Assembly: GCF_000382165.1 (NCBI RefSeq)
Contig: NZ_KB907701.1
Span: 62,001 to 126,000, forward strand
Source: Arsukibacterium perlucidum DSM 18276
GTDB taxonomy: Bacteria > Pseudomonadota > Gammaproteobacteria > Enterobacterales > Alteromonadaceae
Reading direction: 5' to 3'
DNA length: 64,000 bases
In this document: piece by piece, positions 45,074-54,326 of the stretch
How positions within the stretch are numbered: position 1 is the first letter of the stretch
Layout: every line of letters starts with the position of its first letter
Notes under the pieces: model-generated
Seen by the model: only the letters and a program-made list of their open reading frames with translations
Told to the model about the DNA's origin: nothing
The model's database searches: none
Translations under genes and position numbers: made by a program

Positions 45074-45984
45074 TGTGCGAAAAGCTCCTGCAATGTTTCA
45101 ATAAACTGCTTATACGCCAGCGTGTGGGGATGGATCCAATCAAAATGGCCGGCGTTGGCTATTGTTTTAAATGGTAAACCACTGCTGCTGGCCTGACTTA
45201 ACGGCACAATACTATCGTCGCTGCCATGTAAAAGCAAAGTTGCCGGGTGCAGAGTTTGCTGTTGTGGGTTGGCCTGCTGATAACGCACCGGTTGCTCACT
45301 GGGGCTTCCTCCCATAAATTGGCTGGTAGCGCGTTGGCAGCTGTTATCCCCGCTGGCATAGGCCAGCATATCGGTAATAGCAGCCAACCCTACTACAGCT
45401 TTAACCATCGGTAAGGTGTTTGCTTGCGGCTGCAGGTAACTATGGCTTCCTGCCAGCAGCGCCAGCTGTCCGCCGGCAGAATGGCCGGCGATAACCATGT
45501 TGGTGTTATCTACTGCAAAGTCACTAAGCCCATTTTTGACAAAGCTAAGCCCCTGTAACACATCATGCATGCTACCCGGCCAGCCCCCGCCTTCATCACC
45601 GCTGCGCCGGTATTCTAACGACCATACCGCAAAACCCCGGGCAGCAACGGCCTGACTGAACGCTCTGCTATGGTTGATATCATAGGCATTTAACCAGCAG
45701 CCGCCATGAATGAAAACCAAAAGCGGTGCTTTGGTCTGTGAATTGGTTTGTGTAACTGCTGCGTGCGGCAAGTATAAGCGGCCATACTGCAGTTCATCCA
45801 CGCCATAGTGCAGCTTGAGGCTGTTATCAGTGTATGGCAAGCTGACCAGGCTGGCGTAGCTGACGTTAGAAAGCGTTGGCAGCGCAGTCTGTGTTGGCGT
45901 TATGTCCGGGTTTAGTTGTTGCCGGGCACAACCAGCAAGCAACACCGTTGCCCCGGTTAAAAAGGCTATTATTATTTTAATCAT
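45070..45984 (-). CDS. Lipoprotein alpha/beta hydrolase, candidate kynurenine formamidase
   Basis: A 304-residue protein with a lipobox LLAGC (Cys at about residue 19) and so an expected envelope anchor. The hydrolase fold shows the oxyanion HGGCWLNAYD, the nucleophile elbow GHSAGGQLALLAG and a late HGSDDSIVPL for the acid and GHFDWIHP for His. Its layout is that of Kyn-formamidase/esterase-like hydrolases. It overlaps kynU by 4 bp and is transcribed first, which suggests hydrolysis of N-formylkynurenine before kynureninase. A lipid-anchored arylformamidase would be unusual; that the substrate is formylkynurenine is inference. Other ester hydrolases share this sequence pattern. Confidence 0.8.
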   Translation of the reverse strand: MIKIIIAFLTGATVLLAGCARQQLNPDITPTQTALPTLSNVSYASLVSLPYTDNSLKLHYGVDELQYGRLYLPHAAVTQTNSQTKAPLLVFIHGGCWLNAYDINHSRAFSQAVAARGFAVWSLEYRRSGDEGGGWPGSMHDVLQGLSFVKNGLSDFAVDNTNMVIAGHSAGGQLALLAGSHSYLQPQANTLPMVKAVVGLAAITDMLAYASGDNSCQRATSQFMGGSPSEQPVRYQQANPQQQTLHPATLLLHGSDDSIVPLSQASSSGLPFKTIANAGHFDWIHPHTLAYKQFIETLQELFAQ

Positions 45985-46183
45985 ACTGTTAGTCAGGCGC
46001 TAAGCTCACTGCTGTGGTGTAGCCAGTGTATTAGTGTAATCACAATCAGCATATTCAAATTTAATCTGGCTTAGTACTAAATTCTTTTTTTGCAGCGCGT
46101 GATATAGCTTGAGTTAATGCCAGAAGACGCCAATATCGTTTAATCCATGATTGACAGCCATCAACTATTTCCCGGAGGCATAT

Positions 46184-47050
46184 ATGAGTAACAACTATAC
46201 CCCACCTAAAGTCTGGCACCCCGAAACAAAAAGCGGCGGCCAGTTTGCCAGTATTAACCGCCCGGTCGCCGGCGCCACCCATGAAAAGGTTTTGCCAGTG
46301 GGCAAACAGCCTTTACAGTTATATTCGCTGGCGACACCCAATGGCGTTAAAGTAACAATTTTACTGGAGGAATTACTGGAGGCAGGTATAAACGACGCTG
46401 AATATGATGCCTGGCTAATCAGTATAAAAGACGGCGAGCAGTTTGGCAGTGGTTTTGTCGGGCTTAACCCGAACTTTAAAATACCAGCGCTGCTTGATAC
46501 TACTAATAGTTGCCGGGTATTTGAATCCGGGTCGATTCTGTTATACCTGGCTGAGAAATTTGACGCTTTTATCCCGAAAAACCCAGCCAAACGCACTGAA
46601 ACCCTGAACTGGTTATTCTGGCAAATGGGTAGCGCGCCATTTTTAGGGGGTGGTTTTGGGCATTTTTATGCGTATGCTCCGGAAAAATATGAATATCCAA
46701 TAAACCGCTATGCGATGGAAGCTAAACGTCAGCTTGATGTGTTAGATAAACAGCTGGCTTCAAATCAGTACATTGCCGGAGATGAATATACTATTGCTGA
46801 TATGGCGATCTGGCCCTGGTATGGTGCGCTGGCATTGGGCCGGTTGTATGATGCGGCAGAGTTTTTACAGGTACAGGACTACCCCAACCTGCAACGCTGG
46901 GCAAAACAGCTGGACGCCCGCCCGGCAGTAAAACGTGGTGCTATGGTTAACCGCAACTGGGGAGATGAGCCACAATTACCTGAACGGCATAACAGCACCG
47001 ATTTTAACAATAGTGCCGTGAAAAAAATGGTGCCGAAAAAAAATAACTAA
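46184..47050 (+). CDS. yghU: YghU-like glutathione S-transferase family protein
   Basis: From the ATG at 46184 (GGAGG at 5 nt) the protein has 288 residues, the same as E. coli YghU. Landmarks are RPVAGATHEKVLPVGKQPLQLY, FESGSILLYLAEKFDAF and GDEYTIADMAIWPWYG, given here as short blocks. YghU acts as a disulfide-bond reductase using glutathione or glutathionylspermidine. An upstream in-frame ATG at 46151 would add 11 residues and is not favoured. It is convergent with the MipA gene. Confidence 0.95.
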   Translation: MSNNYTPPKVWHPETKSGGQFASINRPVAGATHEKVLPVGKQPLQLYSLATPNGVKVTILLEELLEAGINDAEYDAWLISIKDGEQFGSGFVGLNPNFKIPALLDTTNSCRVFESGSILLYLAEKFDAFIPKNPAKRTETLNWLFWQMGSAPFLGGGFGHFYAYAPEKYEYPINRYAMEAKRQLDVLDKQLASNQYIAGDEYTIADMAIWPWYGALALGRLYDAAEFLQVQDYPNLQRWAKQLDARPAVKRGAMVNRNWGDEPQLPERHNSTDFNNSAVKKMVPKKNN

Positions 47051-47064
47051 GATACAGCAAACAT

Positions 47065-47907
47065 TTACCAACCCGTTACCGTCTGGGTCGACGTGGCCCA
47101 GATGTAAGTAACACCAACACCAACCGACCAACCAGCATTTTTAACCACCAGAGGGCTATGTTGGTTTTTAGCGCTGGTTACCGTTTCATAACGGGCAAAA
47201 CCAAAGCCGCGCCATTTTGATGAAAACTTTTTGCTGATAGCCCCTGAGGCACGCAGAGCAATTAACCCCGGTTTAGCATCAAATTCAGGTCGGACTGACG
47301 TAACAAACTGCTCGGTTACCTGATAAAAGCGGTCAGTTAATTTCTCGCTACCGAACAGCGCACTGATCCCAAATGAATAGGCTAAATTGTTTGCGGTAAT
47401 AACATCTGCAAATAACGCAGGTTCGATGCTGACACCACTAAAACGCATACTGTCTTCGATATCAAATACCCCACGAACAGGCAGGTCTAATCGTACCCTG
47501 CTCCCCCAGATATTATCGCTGATTGTCCAGCGCAAACGAGGGCCGGCTTCAACCAGGGTGCCAAGCTCAGGCATGCCATCCCGCACTGGAACATCACTTT
47601 CTGATGAACCCAGTGCCGCAGCAAAACCAACATCAAGCTCAAGGGTGTCACTTTTATATGCACGCAAACCAACGGTGCCGCGATCAGCCCGCAGCAAATC
47701 ACCGCGGTAAATAAGGTAGGGTAAGAAAAAACTACGCTGTACCTGCTTGCTCGAGCCAGGATAGGCTAATTGATTAATATTCATACCAATTATGCCTGCC
47801 TCCCAAAGCGGCAGCTCGGTTGCCGGCTCTGCATTTACAGATGTGGCAAATAAATGGCTAGCGATAAAAGCACCAATCATGTGTAAAGTATTGATACGAT
47901 TAGGCAT
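47065..47907 (-). CDS. MipA/OmpV-family outer-membrane protein
   Basis: A 280-residue beta-barrel protein. The ATG at 47907 has AGGAAG upstream; the frame continues to 47964 without homology. The signal peptide ends near NAEPA (about residue 27). The body has the MipA/OmpV pattern: GMNINQLAYPGSSKQV, LPYLIYRGDLLRADRGTVG, LEAGPRLRW-type and a Trp C-terminus. OmpV relatives are outer-membrane scaffold or porin-like proteins of unknown ligand. Its 5' end overlaps the kinase gene stop by 8 bp, so the two are coupled. Confidence 0.88.
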   Translation of the reverse strand: MPNRINTLHMIGAFIASHLFATSVNAEPATELPLWEAGIIGMNINQLAYPGSSKQVQRSFFLPYLIYRGDLLRADRGTVGLRAYKSDTLELDVGFAAALGSSESDVPVRDGMPELGTLVEAGPRLRWTISDNIWGSRVRLDLPVRGVFDIEDSMRFSGVSIEPALFADVITANNLAYSFGISALFGSEKLTDRFYQVTEQFVTSVRPEFDAKPGLIALRASGAISKKFSSKWRGFGFARYETVTSAKNQHSPLVVKNAGWSVGVGVTYIWATSTQTVTGW

Positions 47908-49240
47908 ATGCTTCCTGTTTAATGATCGACTGATTAATATAAGGGTCAAGCAGTTGCCGTACATTCACCCGGGCACCAAGTCTGGCAGCCAATAAATATA
48001 AACCAGCAATTTTACGGTGCAAAAACAGCGCGTCAGCTGGCGGACTGTGCCAGTAGTTTTGTTGCATACTCAGAGCGGTGCCGGCGTCCCGCATCCGGAC
48101 TGCAAGATCACTCTGATCAAAATCAAAAGGCTGGGTTTGCCGTAACGGTTCACAAGCCAGTGCAACTAAATTTAACACTGCCGCTTTTTGCTCAGGTAAG
48201 ATAGTCTGGCTGAAAAAACCGATCGTGGTGAGTGCCTTTTCCATCGCTGGCTGATCATTGGCACAAGCGCCCTTAAATAAAGCCAGATAGCCGTTGCTTA
48301 TCTGCTCTGAATAATCGCGACAGGCACCAAAATCCAACAGCACCAGCTGCTTGCTATGCGGGTTATACAGATAATTAGCGAAATTCGGGTCAGTTTGTAC
48401 CAGTTTAAATTCAAACAGCTCCCGGAAAAACAAGCTGAACATCAATTCAAGCACCCGGTCTTTTTCAGCTTGCGCCGCACTTTGCAGGCTTTCAATGGGC
48501 TCACCATCGACATAAGACATGATTAGGATATTGGCACTACTTAAATCGGTATAAACCTGAGGCACCAGATAAGCAGCATCAGATGTCAAATGCTGCTGGT
48601 AGCGTTGCAAATAGACCGCTTCTTTACGGTAATCCGCTTCATTTTTTAACTGAATTTTTGCTTCATTAAGTAAACTTTGATATTCCACTCCGGCTGGGAT
48701 CAGGCCACTTATTTTCAGTAGATACGCCACATTATCCACATCACTGTCGATACTGATTTTTACCCCGGGATACTGTATTTTAACGGCCAGTTTGTCGCCG
48801 TTATCATGATAAGCCTGATGCACCTGGCCAATCGAAGCGGCGGCCATTGGTTTAAAACTGAAATCAGCAAAATACTGCTGCCATTGTTCACCTAACTCCT
48901 GGCGCAGCACCTGGGCTAACTGTTTGGCAGGCATCGGGTTAGCATTAGCGCGCAGCCGGGCCAGCAATTCAGTCAGCTCTGCCGGCAATAAATCACCGGA
49001 GTCCATCGATAGCAGCTGGCCTAGCTTCATTGCCGCACCACGCATATGAGCCAGTTGATCGGCTACCCGCTTAATATTTGCCGGGGTTAGCAGCATGCTT
49101 TTACTGCTTGGCCGGTTGCCCTGGGCCAGTTGCCTTGCACCCTCAGCGAGCATACCACCTGCCACGCGTCCAGCTAACGATGCCAGTCCTCCAAAGCGAC
49201 TGAGTCTGTTGGTCGGTACCTGAGATGAATTGTCCGCCAT
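47900..49240 (-). CDS. ABC1/AarF (UbiB-like) atypical kinase
   Basis: A 446-residue protein-kinase-like fold. The KxGQ motif (AMKLGQLLSMDSG, about residue 73), A-rich loop AAASIGQVHQAYH, the VKIQYPGV lysine, and TDPNFANYL and LDFGACRDY metal/ATP residues are all present. The family (UbiB/ADCK) supports quinone biology and has ATPase-like activity. It is not the ubiB of the ubiE-J-B operon; it lies alone with MipA. An overlap of 8 bp links it to the MipA gene downstream. Confidence 0.92.
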   Translation of the reverse strand: MADNSSQVPTNRLSRFGGLASLAGRVAGGMLAEGARQLAQGNRPSSKSMLLTPANIKRVADQLAHMRGAAMKLGQLLSMDSGDLLPAELTELLARLRANANPMPAKQLAQVLRQELGEQWQQYFADFSFKPMAAASIGQVHQAYHDNGDKLAVKIQYPGVKISIDSDVDNVAYLLKISGLIPAGVEYQSLLNEAKIQLKNEADYRKEAVYLQRYQQHLTSDAAYLVPQVYTDLSSANILIMSYVDGEPIESLQSAAQAEKDRVLELMFSLFFRELFEFKLVQTDPNFANYLYNPHSKQLVLLDFGACRDYSEQISNGYLALFKGACANDQPAMEKALTTIGFFSQTILPEQKAAVLNLVALACEPLRQTQPFDFDQSDLAVRMRDAGTALSMQQNYWHSPPADALFLHRKIAGLYLLAARLGARVNVRQLLDPYINQSIIKQEAYA

Positions 49241-49330
49241 TACGCACCTTAAATAATCTGCATTTACTAAATTTACGCAGCAGAACGCGGATAGGCTCAG
49301 TTACAAACGTTTTAATTCAGTTATCAAACA

Positions 49331-50035
49331 TCAGACGCCCGCCATTTGCTCCGCTGCTAATGCCTGCTTTTTAATTTCCTGCTGCAGTTCAACGGGCAAC
49401 TTCAGTTGTTTTGCCAATTCATTCAGATAGCTGCGTTCCATAAAACTTTCTTCATCAATAACCAATACGCTGGCCAGATACATTTCAGCGGCAATTTCCT
49501 GACTGCTTGCCGCCGTAGCTATTGCAACGGGATCCAGTGGTTTCTGCAGCTCGGTATCCATCCAGCGCAGTAAAGTGGTATCGCGGGTAAATTTGGCCAC
49601 TTCAGCATCAATGATTTCCCGTTCCCGGTCATCAATATGACCATCAGATTTTGCCGCCGCAATAACAGCGATTAAAATCGCTTTGCTGTGAATTTCAATC
49701 TCGGCTTCAGGTACCCTGTCGATCGTCGCTGGTGTATGGTTTTGCTGTTGCTGGTTATTCTTCTGCCAGTTGCTGTAAGCTTTATATGCGACCAGTCCAA
49801 CTGCTGCCATGCCGCCATAGGTTAGTACTTTACCTCCCAGCTTGCGGCCTTTTTTGCTACCAAGCAGCAGTCCCAGCGCGCCACCTGCCAGCGCCGCTCC
49901 GCCCTTACCGGATAACATACCGCTAAGACCACCAGTCGAAGCCGATCCGCTGATTTTGTTGGCTCCCGCAGTGTTGCTGCCAAGTAAACCAGAGCCAGAC
50001 TTTAGTAACTGATCTAATAAGCCTTTAGTATTCAT
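49331..50035 (-). CDS. yebE: YebE-like DUF533 membrane protein (TerB fold)
   Basis: A 234-residue protein. Residues about 40-85 form glycine-rich hydrophobic segments (LAGGALGLLLG, VLTYGGMAAVGLVAYKAYSNW). The C-terminal half is a TerB-like helical domain with the acidic site AAAKSDGHIDDREREIID. YebE belongs to the Cpx-responsive envelope-stress set in E. coli, but the mechanism is unknown. It has no coupled neighbour and a Gln/Asn linker (NNQQQQN) between the two parts. Confidence 0.9.
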   Translation of the reverse strand: MNTKGLLDQLLKSGSGLLGSNTAGANKISGSASTGGLSGMLSGKGGAALAGGALGLLLGSKKGRKLGGKVLTYGGMAAVGLVAYKAYSNWQKNNQQQQNHTPATIDRVPEAEIEIHSKAILIAVIAAAKSDGHIDDREREIIDAEVAKFTRDTTLLRWMDTELQKPLDPVAIATAASSQEIAAEMYLASVLVIDEESFMERSYLNELAKQLKLPVELQQEIKKQALAAEQMAGV

Positions 50036-50121
50036 GTTGCACCTTAATATTTTCTGAAATCAGAGTATTGATATTGGAAATGAAAATAAATTCAATTTTT
50101 CATCAGAATAAAAAGCAGGCA

Positions 50122-51237
50122 TCAAGGCTGCAACTGATAGTGTTGTAATAGCGCCATGCGCTCTCGCTGGCAGTAATCTGCAATGGCATTGTGCAGGGGG
50201 CTTGGGCTGAAATGGTAAAAACCATGGCGGATAACCGGCATAAAGCCGCGCTTAAGCTTATGCTCGCCCTGGGCACCGGCATCAAACCGGCTGATGTTGT
50301 TAGCAATGCAATAGTCAATACCAGCATAATAACAACATTCAAAATGTAATTTATCAAACTCAGCCAGACAGCCCCAGTAACGACCATATAAGCAGTTTGC
50401 TGATTTAAAACACAAAGAGGCTGCTACCAGTTTATTATTAGCATAGGCAGCAAATACCACTATGCTGTCAGCCATATTCTGGCCCCACAAAGCAATGGTT
50501 TCGGGGGTTAAATAGCCATTATGGCCGGATCTTTTCTGGTAGGTAGCCCGATAAAAGCCGCTGAATGTCTGCCAGAAATCAGAGTTAAGCTGGGCTCCAT
50601 TCAGGCATTTAATCACGATATTCTGTTCAGCTACCTGGCGGCGCTCTTTGCTGATTTGTTTGCGTTTACGAGAGGGTAACGTGGCTAAAAAGCCAGCAAA
50701 GTCGTTGTAGCTATGGTTATGCCACTGAAACTGCACATCAAAGCGTTCCAGCATACCGCTATCCCGCAAAAGGTGTTGGCTTAACGAGTCCGGGTATAAA
50801 CACTGAAAGTTACTGCAAGCAAGCTGTTGCAGCCGCTGTTTAATTGCCTGATATAACAAGGTAAACATCTCGCTGCGGTTTTCCCCCTCAGCCACGCCCA
50901 GCCTGGGTCCTTCAGCCGGGGTAAACGGAATAGCACAGAGCAATTTCGGGTAATAATTAAGCTGATAATGCTGATACGCCTCAGCGATAGACCAGTCAAA
51001 CAAATATTCGCCATAAGAGTGCAGCTTTAAATACATTGGCATGGCGGCAACTAAGCAACCTGCCCGATACAGCAACAGGTGCTGCGGCAGCCAGCCACTG
51101 CCTGCACCAACACTGCCGCCCTGCTCCAGCGCGCTCAAAAAAGCATGGCGACAAAAAGGCGCGTCTGCATTAAACAAGCTGTCCCATGCAGCTGCATCAA
51201 TCGTTGCCAACTCATCACACAGCTTTATTTCAAGCAT
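50122..51237 (-). CDS. DUF482 (COG3146) N-acyltransferase
   Basis: A 371-residue GNAT/FemAB-like acyltransferase. Family features are WLPQHLLLYRAGCLVAAMPMY near residue 48, SRKRKQISKERRQVA (basic helix), and the C-terminal CCYYAGIDYCIANNISRFDAGAQGEHKLKRGFMP block, given here in shortened form: DAGAQGEHKLKRGFMP. The acceptor is unknown. Its ATG overlaps the stop of the RND pump by one base, so it is the third gene of that operon and translationally coupled. Confidence 0.88.
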   Translation of the reverse strand: MLEIKLCDELATIDAAAWDSLFNADAPFCRHAFLSALEQGGSVGAGSGWLPQHLLLYRAGCLVAAMPMYLKLHSYGEYLFDWSIAEAYQHYQLNYYPKLLCAIPFTPAEGPRLGVAEGENRSEMFTLLYQAIKQRLQQLACSNFQCLYPDSLSQHLLRDSGMLERFDVQFQWHNHSYNDFAGFLATLPSRKRKQISKERRQVAEQNIVIKCLNGAQLNSDFWQTFSGFYRATYQKRSGHNGYLTPETIALWGQNMADSIVVFAAYANNKLVAASLCFKSANCLYGRYWGCLAEFDKLHFECCYYAGIDYCIANNISRFDAGAQGEHKLKRGFMPVIRHGFYHFSPSPLHNAIADYCQRERMALLQHYQLQP

Positions 51238-54200
51238 TAATCGAACTGCTTAGCCGCTGCCAGCTCTTGTTCCAAGCGGTTGCTTTCGTCTGCCCGCGGT
51301 TTGGCAAAGCGTGCGAGTGCCAGATAGAGAACCGGCGTTAGATACAAGGTAAATACTACTGCTATACCCAGACCACCAAATACTACCCAGCCAATGGCAT
51401 TACGGGCTTCTGCTCCGGCGCCGGTAGATAAAATTAACGGTAAACCGCCGAGTAAAGTTGACAATAATGTCATGGCAATTGGCCGCAGCCGGATTTGTGC
51501 CGCTTCTTCCACCGCTTTTCTGACACTGTAACCACGATCCCGTAGCTGATCGGCAAACTCCACCAGTAGAATGGCATTTTTGGCCAGTAAACCTATAAGC
51601 ATCACCAGGCCAATCTGCGAATAGATGTTAATTGAAGTGCCGGTTAAAAACAGCGCGAACAACGCTGCCGCGATACCAAATGGCACTGTGGCCATCACTA
51701 CTACAGCACTGTTAGCACTTTCAAACTGTGCTGCCAATACCAGCAAAACAATAATAAAAGCCAGAACATAGGTCAGGGTTATTTCCCGCGCCGTTTCTTC
51801 AAAGGTTAACGCTTCTCCCAGAAATACCAGACCGACATTAGCGGGCAGTTCCTGCTGGGCCAGAGTTCGTAATTGCTCAACTGCCTGCTCCATCGACATA
51901 TCGACCGGCAATTCCATTTCCATTTCAATGGCCCGGCGCTGCGCCTGGCGTTCCAGTTCAGCTGCTACTCCTTCTTCGGAAATATAAGCCAGACTGGAAA
52001 GTGGAACCAGCCCGCCAGCCCGCGAGCCGACATACAAATTGGCCAGATCTGATGGGTCGGTAACCGATGTAGCGGCTGCCTGCAAAATAACAGGCACCGA
52101 CTGATCGCCCACATTTAAGTCGGCTAAATCGTCACCATTTATTGCTACCCGTAAAGTGGCAGCAATATCTGATAACGGTACCCCTAATTCTTCCGCGCGG
52201 CGCCGGTCAATATTTACCCGCAGCTGAGGCTGCGTGGGCTGATAGGATATACGAGGCATACCCATTTCAGGCATTTGCTGCTGAATTGCTTTAGAAAACG
52301 CCTGAGCAGCGGCAAAAATACTGGCGTAAGACTCTCCGGTCAGCGCCAGCTCCAGGCCTCCCCCCTGACCACGCAGGTTAAGGCTGTTTGAGCCAAAGGC
52401 CCGGGCGGGTGCGCCCGGAATTGCTGCCAGCTGAGGACTGATTTGATTGATTATTTCCTGTTGTGACTTGCTGCGTTCGCTCCAGTTTTTTAATGGCACC
52501 GTTATAAAGACCAGGTTAGGATCCCACTGGCCTACCACAGTATAAATAGAATCAATATCACCGCCATTAACAAAGGGCAGTAGGATCTCTTCCATTTTAT
52601 CAGCCTGGCGGTCCATAAAGTTCAGGCCTACCCCGTCCGGGCCGCGGGCAAATACCCTAATAGTACCCCGGTCTTCGCTTGGCATCAGTTCATTATCAAG
52701 AACCAGATAAACTGCACCGGCACCGCCGGCAGCTAACAGGCAAGCAATAAACACCACAAGCGCATGGTCAAGCGTCCAGTGCAGGCTGCGGCTGTATATC
52801 GTCAGCAAGCGGTTACCTATGCCGCCAAAGATATTTCTGGCACCTTGTTTAATGGGTAACCGGGCAGTTAACGCCGGCACCAGCGACAAGGCTACAAAAG
52901 ATGAAATAATAACCGCAGCGGCCAGTACACCACCAAATTCACGGAATAAGCGGCCGGCAGTTGAAGGTAAAAACGCAATAGGCACGAAAACGGCGACTAA
53001 TACTGCAGTGGTGGCAACCACTGCAAAAAACACTTCACGGGTGCCGATAACTGCGGCAGCCCGCGCGCCTAACCCCATACTGCGGCGGCGTTGAATATTC
53101 TCCGACACTACAATAGCATCATCGACAATTAATCCTGTTGCTAACACCAATGCCAGCAAGGTCAGAATATTGATTGAAAAGCCCATTAACCAGATGGCAG
53201 CCAATGCACCAATCAGAGAGACAGGAATAGACAATGCAGGCACGATGGTGGCGCGCCAGGAACCGATAAATAACCACAGCGTAAAAATAACCAGCAGTAT
53301 TGTCAGCGCCAGTGAGGTAATGACTTCGCGCACTGAGCCCCGGATAAATTCAGCATCATCAGAGGTTACCTGCAGTTGCAGTTCAGGAAAACGGTTTTCG
53401 ACTTGCTTCACCAACGCCAAAACTTCATCAGAAATTTCGATAGTATTAGAACGTGCCTGCCGAATAATACCCAGGCCAATAACCGGCCTGCCATCCAGTC
53501 TTACCATGCTGTTAGCATCTGCCGGACCAAAATATACGGTGGCAACATCACCAATCCGGGTATCACCACTAATAATAATGTCTGCAACCTGTTCGGCACT
53601 GACTGAGGTAGCATCAGCTCTGACAATAAGTTGTTGATCGGTTGAGCGTAAACTCCCCGCTGGCACATCAAAGGGGGCCTGTCGAAGCGCGGCTGCTACA
53701 TCGGTAACCGCCAGGTTAAAACTGGTCAGGCGCAGCGGATCAAGAATAACCCGCAATACCCGCTGCCTGTCGCCATTTAATCTGACATCAGCAACACCTG
53801 GGATGGTTAAAAAAAGTGGCGCTAAGTCTGTTTCTATTCTTTCAGTCAGTGTTTCCAAATCAAGGGTAGAACTTGATACCGCGATACTAACTACCGACTC
53901 TGCATCGTTATCGGCTTTTATAATGGCCAGTCTTTCGACCCCGTTTGGCAACTCTCGTTGTACCCTGCTGACGGCCTCACGGGTTTCATTGGCGGCATCA
54001 TCTAAGTTAACGCCCGGCCGAAACTCAACCCTAATCCGCGAACTGCCCTCTTCACTTGAGGCATTAATAGACTTTACGCCTGACACCCGGGCTACTGCTC
54101 CCTCAAGCTTACTGGTTACTTCGGTATCGACAGTTTCAGGGGAGCCACCGGGAAAACTGGCGGTAACAGAGACAATTGGCCGGTCAACATCGGGCAGTTC

Positions 54201-54326
54201 CCGCACTTCCAGGCCATTTATTGCGGCAAAGCCGGCAATAATGATCAAAAGATTGAGCACAACAATCAGTACGGGCCGGCGAATAGACAGCGATGGCAGA
54301 TCGTTATGAATTGGTTCAGAATTCAT
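51237..54326 (-). CDS. RND efflux permease (HAE1 family)
   Basis: A 1029-residue proton-driven pump of the inner membrane, twelve helices and two large periplasmic loops. TM4 has the paired proton-relay Asp (TGLIVDDAIVVSENIQRRR, given here as GLIVDDAIVVSEN). Porter motifs include FPGGSPETVDTEV and VKSINASSEEGSSRI near the N-terminus; the C-terminal half has LVMLIGLLAKNAILLVEFA. It is most like MexF/MexW-type drug exporters of environmental bacteria. It overlaps the adaptor gene by 4 bp and the acyltransferase by 1 bp. No TolC-type gene is in the operon. Confidence 0.96.
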   Translation of the reverse strand: MNSEPIHNDLPSLSIRRPVLIVVLNLLIIIAGFAAINGLEVRELPDVDRPIVSVTASFPGGSPETVDTEVTSKLEGAVARVSGVKSINASSEEGSSRIRVEFRPGVNLDDAANETREAVSRVQRELPNGVERLAIIKADNDAESVVSIAVSSSTLDLETLTERIETDLAPLFLTIPGVADVRLNGDRQRVLRVILDPLRLTSFNLAVTDVAAALRQAPFDVPAGSLRSTDQQLIVRADATSVSAEQVADIIISGDTRIGDVATVYFGPADANSMVRLDGRPVIGLGIIRQARSNTIEISDEVLALVKQVENRFPELQLQVTSDDAEFIRGSVREVITSLALTILLVIFTLWLFIGSWRATIVPALSIPVSLIGALAAIWLMGFSINILTLLALVLATGLIVDDAIVVSENIQRRRSMGLGARAAAVIGTREVFFAVVATTAVLVAVFVPIAFLPSTAGRLFREFGGVLAAAVIISSFVALSLVPALTARLPIKQGARNIFGGIGNRLLTIYSRSLHWTLDHALVVFIACLLAAGGAGAVYLVLDNELMPSEDRGTIRVFARGPDGVGLNFMDRQADKMEEILLPFVNGGDIDSIYTVVGQWDPNLVFITVPLKNWSERSKSQQEIINQISPQLAAIPGAPARAFGSNSLNLRGQGGGLELALTGESYASIFAAAQAFSKAIQQQMPEMGMPRISYQPTQPQLRVNIDRRRAEELGVPLSDIAATLRVAINGDDLADLNVGDQSVPVILQAAATSVTDPSDLANLYVGSRAGGLVPLSSLAYISEEGVAAELERQAQRRAIEMEMELPVDMSMEQAVEQLRTLAQQELPANVGLVFLGEALTFEETAREITLTYVLAFIIVLLVLAAQFESANSAVVVMATVPFGIAAALFALFLTGTSINIYSQIGLVMLIGLLAKNAILLVEFADQLRDRGYSVRKAVEEAAQIRLRPIAMTLLSTLLGGLPLILSTGAGAEARNAIGWVVFGGLGIAVVFTLYLTPVLYLALARFAKPRADESNRLEQELAAAKQFD

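Noticed and set aside
47487-47714. Overlapping 60-107 codon frames on both strands in the MipA gene
   Set aside because: Shadows of the MipA/OmpV reading frame without homology or ribosome sites.
53170-53637. Long plus-strand open frames (about 150-170 codons) opposite the RND permease and adaptor
   Set aside because: They mirror the strong codon bias of the real minus-strand genes; no start signals, no domains.
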